This document shows, piece after piece, positions 12,941 to 18,047 of a DNA stretch of 18,047 nt. Below the pieces are notes generated by a model. The model worked only from the letters and a program-made list of their open reading frames with translations, ran no database searches and had not been told where the DNA came from. Source of the stretch: Thermoplasmata archaeon (GTDB taxonomy: Archaea; Thermoplasmatota; Thermoplasmata; Sysuiplasmatales; Sysuiplasmataceae); assembly GCA_021796175.1 (NCBI GenBank), contig JAJYOM010000017.1, forward strand, positions 1 through 18,047. Reading direction: 5' to 3'. Each line of letters starts with the position of its first letter. Positions within the stretch are counted from its first letter, which is position 1. The position numbers and the translations under genes are program-made.

Positions 12941-15900
12941 TCAGATTCGTATGATGCCTGCCTTCCCGTGTATGCCGAATTCTATTGCTTCTGCCACAGC
13001 CCTTGCTCCCCTGATTGTTGTGACGAGCGGGATGCCGGTTTCTACTGCGACCCGCCTCATCATGGCACCGTCGCGAATGCTCCCCGAAGCAATTCGTGGA
13101 GTGTTTATAACAAGCGAGACCTTGCCTGATCTCATCAGCCCTATGGCATCGGGCTTGAGATTCTCGGAAAGCTTGTATGCCCTGTTTGCAAGTATGCCGT
13201 TCTTCGCCAGAAATTCCTGCGTTCCCCTCGTGGAGTAGACAGAAAATCCGAGATCGCCCAGTTTCCTCGCTATCGGCAGAAGCTGTTCCTTGTCCGCATC
13301 CCTGACCGTGATGTATGCCGCGCCCGAAGTGGGCAGCCGGTACCCTGCAGCGGTGAAACCCTTCCAGGCCGCCTCGGCGTAACTCTCTCCGAGTCCCATG
13401 ACCTCGCCTGTGCTCTTCATCTCCGGACCAAGCACGCTGTCAACTCCCCTCAGCTTGAGGAACGGGAAGACGGACACCTTCACAGCGACCCTCCTTCCTA
13501 TGCCGCTGCTGAGATTGAATTCGCTCAGCCTGTGGCCGAGTATGACCTTTGTTGCTATTTTCGACATCGGAATGCCCGTTGCCTTTGAAACAAACGGGAC
13601 AGTCCTGCTCCCCCTGGGGTTTGCCTCGAGTACGTACACCTTCCCGTCCCTGACAGCAAACTGGTAGTTCGCCAGTCCCCTGACGTGCAGTGCTGAGGTC
13701 AGGAGCCTGGTCTGCCTTGCAATCTCGTCAATCTCCGCAGGCGAGAGTGTCTGTGGCGGCATTACCATGGTCGCATCCCCGGAATGCACACCGGCGGCTT
13801 CTATGTGTTCCAGCATGCCGCCGATGAATATCTCTGTTTCATCAGAGACAACATCTACATCCACCTCCACCGCTCCGGAAAGATATCTCTCGATTAGAAG
13901 GCCGTTCTTCTCAGAAAGCTCGGTTCCGCGCAGGTACGACGCCATCTGTTCCTCGTCATAAACAATCTCCATGCCCCTGCCGCCAATGATGTGCGAGGGC
14001 CGGAGTATTAGCGGATATGAGAGCCGCCTGGCGCACCCGACAGCCTCGTCGAATGAGAATGCCTCGAGTGAATCAGGCTGCTCGAGGCCAAGATCCCTCA
14101 CGAAATCTGAGAAGCGCTTCCTGTTGCCTGCAAGTGCAAGTGAAGCCGCCGGTGTGCCAAGTATCCTTACAAGCGGCTCGCCGTCGAGCTGCATGGCGGC
14201 ATTCAGTGCAGTCTGTCCTCCGAACTGTGTCATGACACCGAACGGCTTCTCGCGTCTAATGACATCCATTATATCGGATCTAGTCAGCGGTTCGAAATAG
14301 AGCCGGGAACTGAGGTCGAAGTCAGTCGAAACAGTTTCGGGGTTGTTATTTATGATCACAGCATCGTACCCCTCTTCCTTCGATGCAATCGCAGCATGCA
14401 CGCAGCAGTAGTCGAACTCTATGCCCTGCCCTATCCGGATTGGTCCTCCGCCGATGATGAGTATTGACTTCCTGCCTGCCATTCTCACCTCATCCTGCCC
14501 TCGTACAGTGCCGTAATAGTAAGGTGTTTCTGCCTCGAACTCGGCAGCGCACGTGTCTACCATTCGGTAAGCTCTGTGCGCTTCGGGCACATTGGCGGCC
14601 AGCCTGGAAAGGTAGTCATGGCTGAAACCCATTTCAATCGCGTCGGCAACAGACCCTGCATCACCCTTCCTGACCGATTCCGACAGTTCCGTCATGCGCC
14701 TGAGTTTCTGCAGGAAGAAACTGTGCCACCCGCACTCCCCTCTTATCTTCGCAACCGGAACGGATCGCCTGAGTGCCTCAATGATCGCGTAAATTCTCCT
14801 GTCCGAGGGTGTTCTTAGCTCCTCGAAAATCTGCTCGTCGCTCCAGCCCGACAGCTCACCCGTTTCAAGATCAAGGAGACCGACCTCGAGGGAACGGAGC
14901 GCCTTGAGCATCGCCTCTTCGAAGGACCGGCCGATGGCCATCGTCTCTCCTGTGCTCTTCATCTGGGTACCGATCTTCCTGTCTGCAAACCTGAATTTGT
15001 CAAAAGGCCACCTGGGGATCTTAACAACAACATAGTCAAGCGCCGGTTCAAAAGCGGCCATTGTCTTCCTTGTGATTGCATTCTCTATCTCATCAAGCCT
15101 CAGGCCGAGTGCAATCTTGGCAGCAACACGCGCAATGGGATATCCTGTTGCCTTTGATGCCAGTGCGGAGCTCCTGGAGACACGAGGGTTGACTTCCACC
15201 ACCCTGAATTCCCTCGTCTTTGGATGGACTGCAAACTGAACATTGCAGGCACCATCAATGCCCAGAGCCTCAACAATCCTGAAGGAAGCGCTCCTGAGCA
15301 TCTGGTGTTCCCTGTCGCTCAAAGTCTGCGCCGGGGCGACAACAATGCTGTCTCCTGTATGGACACCCATGGGATCGAGGTTCTCCATGTTGCAGATTAT
15401 TATGCAGTTTCCCGCCGAGTCCCGGACCACCTCATACTCATACTCCTCCCAGTTCAGTATGCTCTCCTCGACAATGACCTGGCCTATGCGCGAGCTCGCG
15501 AGACCGGTGCCGACGATGTATTCCAGTTCACCGTCATTGTGCACTATGCCGCTTCCTGTGCCGCCAAGTGTATAGGCAGAGCGTATCATCACGGGGTAGC
15601 CGCCCAGCTCCTCAACATATTTTTTGGAGTCTGCCAGAGAGGTGCAGGTGAAGCTCCTGGCGACGGGCAGGCCCCTCCGGATCATTGCCTCCCTGAAGAG
15701 CTCCCTGTCCTCTGACGAGGCGATGGCCGACTGGTTTGAGCCCAGGAGTCTGGCGCCTGTCCTCGACAGCACGCCGTTCTCTGACAGTTCGGAGCAAAGG
15801 TTAAGAGCTGTTTGCCCGCCCATGCCGCTGAATATGCCGTCGATGTGCTCATTTTCAATAATCCGCTCAACTGTCTCTGCAGTCATCGGCTCTATGTAGA

Positions 15901-16090
15901 CCGTGTCCGCAATTTCCCTGTCGCTCTGTATTGTTGCCGGGTTTGAATTGAGCAGTACCACATGCACTCCCTCCTCCCTCGCCGCCCTGCATGCCTGGCT
16001 GCCTGAAAAGTCGAATTCGGCAGCTTGTCCTATCACGATCGGCCCGGAGCCTATGACCAGCACATTTCTCAGCTTCTGATCCACTGGCAT
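12941..16090 (-). CDS. carB: Carbamoyl-phosphate synthase, large subunit
   Basis: Makes carbamoyl phosphate from bicarbonate, ammonia delivered by CarA, and two ATP, for pyrimidine and arginine synthesis. The 1,049-residue protein is full length with two homologous halves. The first has SGPIVIGQAAEFDFSG near the N-terminus and the ATP-grasp loop GGTGSG (about 176-181). The second has GGGPIRIGQGIEFDY (about 547-561) and GGRGME (703-708). The C-terminal MGS-like allosteric domain (about 925-1045) contains YSTRGT and VINTP, compatible with UMP or a similar effector. Start choice: a GTG at 16096 overlaps the carA stop in GTGA, but AAGGAGG ends one base before it, too close to work. The ATG at 16090 is 7 bases from that site and is preferred. 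The gene converges on the HTH-ACT gene with 10 bp between stops. Confidence 0.97.
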   Translation of the reverse strand: MPVDQKLRNVLVIGSGPIVIGQAAEFDFSGSQACRAAREEGVHVVLLNSNPATIQSDREIADTVYIEPMTAETVERIIENEHIDGIFSGMGGQTALNLCSELSENGVLSRTGARLLGSNQSAIASSEDRELFREAMIRRGLPVARSFTCTSLADSKKYVEELGGYPVMIRSAYTLGGTGSGIVHNDGELEYIVGTGLASSRIGQVIVEESILNWEEYEYEVVRDSAGNCIIICNMENLDPMGVHTGDSIVVAPAQTLSDREHQMLRSASFRIVEALGIDGACNVQFAVHPKTREFRVVEVNPRVSRSSALASKATGYPIARVAAKIALGLRLDEIENAITRKTMAAFEPALDYVVVKIPRWPFDKFRFADRKIGTQMKSTGETMAIGRSFEEAMLKALRSLEVGLLDLETGELSGWSDEQIFEELRTPSDRRIYAIIEALRRSVPVAKIRGECGWHSFFLQKLRRMTELSESVRKGDAGSVADAIEMGFSHDYLSRLAANVPEAHRAYRMVDTCAAEFEAETPYYYGTVRGQDEVRMAGRKSILIIGGGPIRIGQGIEFDYCCVHAAIASKEEGYDAVIINNNPETVSTDFDLSSRLYFEPLTRSDIMDVIRREKPFGVMTQFGGQTALNAAMQLDGEPLVRILGTPAASLALAGNRKRFSDFVRDLGLEQPDSLEAFSFDEAVGCARRLSYPLILRPSHIIGGRGMEIVYDEEQMASYLRGTELSEKNGLLIERYLSGAVEVDVDVVSDETEIFIGGMLEHIEAAGVHSGDATMVMPPQTLSPAEIDEIARQTRLLTSALHVRGLANYQFAVRDGKVYVLEANPRGSRTVPFVSKATGIPMSKIATKVILGHRLSEFNLSSGIGRRVAVKVSVFPFLKLRGVDSVLGPEMKSTGEVMGLGESYAEAAWKGFTAAGYRLPTSGAAYITVRDADKEQLLPIARKLGDLGFSVYSTRGTQEFLAKNGILANRAYKLSENLKPDAIGLMRSGKVSLVINTPRIASGSIRDGAMMRRVAVETGIPLVTTIRGARAVAEAIEFGIHGKAGIIRI

Positions 16091-16103
16091 CCTCACGCCT
16101 CCT
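16091..16103 (-). promoter_or_regulatory. carB: Ribosome binding site deciding the carB start
   Basis: On the minus strand AAGGAGG lies inside the last codons of carA, followed by CGTGAGG and the ATG at 16090. The 7-base spacing favours the ATG over the GTG at 16096, which starts one base after the site. Confidence 0.7.
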
Positions 16104-17172
16104 TCTCCACAATCCTGCTGAACATGTCATACATGAACCTGGTGTCTGAGGGGCCAGGTCCACCCTCCGGATGATACTGCGATGTGAGTACGGTTCCGTT
16201 CTCATGGAAGAGCCCCTCCACAGTGCCATCGTTCAGGCTCCTCTGGCTGATCCTCATTGGTGTGCTGTCCAGAGAGTACCCGTCGACAGCGAAGCCGTGG
16301 TTCTGCGAAGTGATGTACACCCTTTCGCCCAGCCTCACAGGGTGGTTGATTCCCCTGTGCCCGAACTTGAGCTTGTAGGTCATCGCACCCTGCGACAGGG
16401 CAAGCAGCTGATGCCCCAGGCACACTCCCAGCACTGGATAGTTCTCAGTCAGCCTGCCGAGAACGGAGCGGGTCGCCGCCATTCCGGGGTGAGAAGGATC
16501 CCCCGGGCCGCTGGACACAACAATGCATTCGGGTTCCAGTGACTCGATACTCTCGTAGCCGGCTGAATACGGCACGACATATGCCTCGAACCTGCTGGAT
16601 ATGTCCCGCAGAAGGTTCCTCTTCATGCCGCAGTCGATTATGACGGCCCTTCTTCCGCTCCCGAAAGGACCACGCACGCGACGGGTGCTGACTTCAGCAA
16701 CAAGGTTGTCCTCCCAGACATTCCCGGACGCAAGCAGCCTTTCCATGGCATGTTCTTTTGACTCAGCAGTGCGTGATGGGATTATCAATCCGCGCATAGT
16801 TCCGTGCGTCCGGACTTTCCTGACAAGGCTGCGTGTATCAACGCCCTGTATGCCTGGAATCCCGCTGCGTGAAAGGAGCCTGTCGAGGAATGCGCTTGCA
16901 CCTGATGTCCCCGAAGTGTTTTCTGAAACAACCACGCCGCGCACCTGTGGCACAGCGGACTGGAGGGCGTCTGCCCTGAAACTGTAATTGCCTATTAGCG
17001 GGTAGCTGAAAACAAGTATCTGTCCGCGGTATGACGGATCGCTGATTGATTCCTCATACCCTGTCATTGACGTGGAGAAGACAACTTCACCATATGCTTC
17101 AGCGAGCGCGCCGAAAATGCTGCCTTCGAAGGTCGTTCCGTCCTCGAGCAGCAGCAGACCCGCATTTTTCAC
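16093..17172 (-). CDS. carA: Carbamoyl-phosphate synthase, small (glutaminase) subunit
   Basis: Hydrolyses glutamine and channels ammonia to CarB. The protein is 359 residues, usual for CarA. The N-terminal CarA-specific domain opens with LLLEDGTTFEG and contains FSTSMTGYEESISDPSY (32-48) and GVDTRSLVRKVR. The amidotransferase domain (about 175-359) has SSGPGDP (220-226), the nucleophile Cys251 in GVCLGHQ, SQNHGFAV, and His334 with Glu336 in YHPEG. The start is a GTG at 17172 with AAAGGTATC a few bases upstream; the next methionine lies far inside conserved sequence. carA and carB are coupled and seem to be a two-gene operon. No other pyrimidine or arginine gene is in the window. Confidence 0.97.
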   Translation of the reverse strand: MKNAGLLLLEDGTTFEGSIFGALAEAYGEVVFSTSMTGYEESISDPSYRGQILVFSYPLIGNYSFRADALQSAVPQVRGVVVSENTSGTSGASAFLDRLLSRSGIPGIQGVDTRSLVRKVRTHGTMRGLIIPSRTAESKEHAMERLLASGNVWEDNLVAEVSTRRVRGPFGSGRRAVIIDCGMKRNLLRDISSRFEAYVVPYSAGYESIESLEPECIVVSSGPGDPSHPGMAATRSVLGRLTENYPVLGVCLGHQLLALSQGAMTYKLKFGHRGINHPVRLGERVYITSQNHGFAVDGYSLDSTPMRISQRSLNDGTVEGLFHENGTVLTSQYHPEGGPGPSDTRFMYDMFSRIVEKEA

Positions 17173-17268
17173 TTAAGATACCTTTGATGCATTATGCTCC
17201 CGTACTTATTAGTTTTCTGAAAAACTGGCACGGGAGTGCAGTACGAGCAGAACAGGCACCACGCCCGC
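17173..17268 (-). promoter_or_regulatory. carA: carA upstream region with candidate promoter
   Basis: This 96-bp gap separates carA from the small membrane protein gene, both on the minus strand. CTAATAAG at 17212-17205 is the best TATA-like element; it predicts a start near 17181 and a leader of about ten bases carrying AAAGGTATC before the GTG. A perfect inverted repeat, AGTTTT-CTGA-AAAACT (17211-17226), overlaps the upstream edge of this element and could be an operator. The TATA match is imperfect, so the promoter call is tentative. Confidence 0.45.
17220..17238 (-). terminator. Weak terminator-like hairpin plus oligo-T
   Basis: On the minus strand, downstream of the small membrane protein stop, GCAC-TCCC-GTGC can form a 4-bp stem with a 4-base loop, followed by CAG and TTTTT (17224-17220). 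Archaeal termination often needs only oligo-T, so this may end the upstream transcript before the carA promoter. The stem is short and the T-run is only five bases. Confidence 0.25.
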
Positions 17269-17532
17269 TCAGAGGAAGTTGCCCCGTCTTATGACGAATG
17301 CGAGGCCGGCGGCGGAAACGCATCCCACGGCGAGGCTTACAGCTGTATATACTATCTGGTTCAGTCCTGCGCCGGTGGTTGTGCCTGTGGCCGCAGACAA
17401 ATTCCCCTGATCGTCAAGTGCAGAGTGAAATGGTGTTGCCTGTAAAGCCGAATGCGGTGCCTGCTGGCTGATGACAACCAGAATAAAGCCGAAAGCAAGT
17501 GCAGCAACTGTGATGGCAGCTGCCGAGTTCAT
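17269..17532 (-). CDS. Small two-helix membrane protein of unknown function
   Basis: I do not recognise this 87-residue protein. It has two clear hydrophobic segments: about residues 5-22 (AITVAALAFGFILVVI), which could be a signal anchor, and about 60-80 (IVYTAVSLAVGCVSAAGLAF), followed by the basic tail IRRGNF. The roughly 35-residue loop between them is polar and rich in Ala, Thr, Ser and Gly. The positive tail after the second helix suggests both termini in the cytoplasm with the loop outside. The start is the ATG at 17532 because GGGGTGAGATC precedes it at a good distance; a GTG at 17544 lies within that site. A TATA-like TCTAAATAAG lies at 17564-17555. No neighbour hints at a role. That it is a real gene is likely but not certain. 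Confidence 0.65.
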   Translation of the reverse strand: MNSAAAITVAALAFGFILVVISQQAPHSALQATPFHSALDDQGNLSAATGTTTGAGLNQIVYTAVSLAVGCVSAAGLAFVIRRGNFL

Positions 17533-17622
17533 GAGTGATCTCACCCCGTCCTGCCTTATTTAGACATTTCCGGTAGATTATCAATGAATCGATGCTGCCA
17601 GACCGCCGAAGTCATACTTCCT
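17533..17622 (-). promoter_or_regulatory. Intergenic region with candidate promoter for the small membrane gene
   Basis: This 90-bp gap follows the CBS-domain gene stop. It holds the ribosome binding site GGGGTGA upstream of the ATG at 17532 and a TATA-like TCTAAATAAG at 17564-17555. That TATA position would start transcription almost at the ATG, leaving little room for the ribosome binding site, so an element further upstream such as TGATAATCT (around 17576-17584) may be used instead. No oligo-T terminator for the upstream gene is evident. Confidence 0.35.
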
Positions 17623-18047
17623 TCAGGCTTCCAGTCTTGCACTCTTCTTCCTCTTCCTTGCATCAACTCGCATCGACTTCATCTCCTTAACCATTCTCTC
17701 GAGCCTGTAAAGCAGCTCCTGCACCGTCTTCAGCGGCTCCCAGTCAAATGCCTTGGCCACAAACAGCCTGTCGACTGTCAGCAGCTTGGCGCTAATGGAA
17801 TATTTCACCTTGCTGAATTCGCTGCTGTATGTGTGTATGTGCAAGTACAGTGAAACGGGTCTGGATATATTCTCTATCCTGTTCATGCTCTTCTGAACCT
17901 CATTGTACATATCCTCGAGTATGCCCTCGTCTGACATTCCTGTTATCTGCACGTAGACAGTCTCCCTGACCTTGAGTGAAGTGACCATCTGGGCGATATC
18001 GTACTTTGTGATCAACCCTTTCAGCACTCCATTTGAAAGAACAGGAA
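17623..18047 (-). CDS. CBS domain protein with C-terminal ribosome-hibernation-factor-like domain, partial (5' end beyond window)
   Basis: The last 140 residues of a protein open at its N-terminus. It begins in the final strand and helix of a CBS domain (PVLSNGVLKGLITKYDIA), the type that binds adenine nucleotides and usually occurs in pairs, so at least one more CBS unit probably lies upstream. A second domain of about 100 residues follows, reading VQITGM, then a long helix ending KSMNRIE, three strands (VSLYLHIHTYSS, KYSISAKLLT, LFVAKAFDW), and a helix (LLYRLERMVKEMK). This order and the TxxxAxAxDW-like turn resemble the HPF/YfiA ribosome-binding fold. The tail is strongly basic (RKRKK), fitting RNA contact. 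A role in adjusting ribosome activity to energy charge is inference; the fold match is by eye. Confidence 0.7.
   Translation of the reverse strand, partial: PVLSNGVLKGLITKYDIAQMVTSLKVRETVYVQITGMSDEGILEDMYNEVQKSMNRIENISRPVSLYLHIHTYSSEFSKVKYSISAKLLTVDRLFVAKAFDWEPLKTVQELLYRLERMVKEMKSMRVDARKRKKSARLEA

Noticed and set aside
15224..15715. A 163-codon plus-strand open frame within carB
   Set aside because: It is antisense to the first ATP-grasp domain of carB, with no ribosome binding site or recognisable domain.
1..18047. Search for tRNA or rRNA genes, CRISPR arrays, insertion sequences and long repeats
   Set aside because: The window is almost wholly coding, with three gaps of 72 to 96 bases; I saw no repeat array, transposase, or cloverleaf-like sequence.

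Overview
The window is chromosomal DNA from an archaeon, most likely a Thermoplasmata-type euryarchaeote of moderate GC content; the lineage is inferred from gene types and not proven. The archaeal signs are the non-orthologous enzymes of early aromatic biosynthesis (ADH synthase and 3-dehydroquinate synthase II instead of DAHP synthase and AroB), a GHMP-type shikimate kinase, a COG2150-type HTH-ACT protein, TATA-box promoters with very short leaders, and GGTGA-type ribosome binding sites. Coding density is very high: no gap between genes exceeds about 100 bases, and there are no RNA genes, mobile elements or CRISPR arrays.

Region 1 (12357 down to 1, minus strand) is one continuous run of twelve genes. 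In transcription order they are ADH synthase, dehydroquinate synthase II, a fused AroD-AroE, GHMP shikimate kinase, EPSP synthase, chorismate synthase, chorismate mutase-prephenate dehydrogenase, aspartate-semialdehyde dehydrogenase, aspartokinase, TrpE, TrpG and TrpD (cut by the window edge). Neighbouring genes overlap, abut, or are one base apart, so they are almost certainly one translationally coupled polycistron. The first six genes follow the reaction order of the pathway to chorismate. The tyrosine and tryptophan branches come next, with asd and lysC between them. Their presence makes metabolic sense: the archaeal route builds its first ring precursor from L-aspartate semialdehyde, which LysC and Asd produce.

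Region 2 (12358-12930) is a 72-bp divergent promoter and, on the plus strand, a small HTH-ACT protein. A single TATA element reads as TATAAATA toward the aromatic operon and TATTTATA toward the regulator, and a TTGTACAA palindrome lies beside it. The HTH-ACT protein is therefore the obvious candidate regulator of the operon, possibly also of itself.

Region 3 (12941-17172, minus strand) is carAB, encoding both subunits of glutamine-dependent carbamoyl-phosphate synthetase; carB converges on the regulator gene with only 10 bp between stop codons. Region 4 (17173-18047, minus strand) holds an unrecognised small two-helix membrane protein and the C-terminal part of a protein joining a CBS domain to a ribosome-hibernation-factor-like domain.

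The points most worth a second look are the metabolic logic of the supra-operon, a probable CTG start codon for trpD, the bidirectional promoter with its candidate operator, and several active-site substitutions (TrpD, the chorismate mutase and dehydrogenase parts of TyrA, and AroD).
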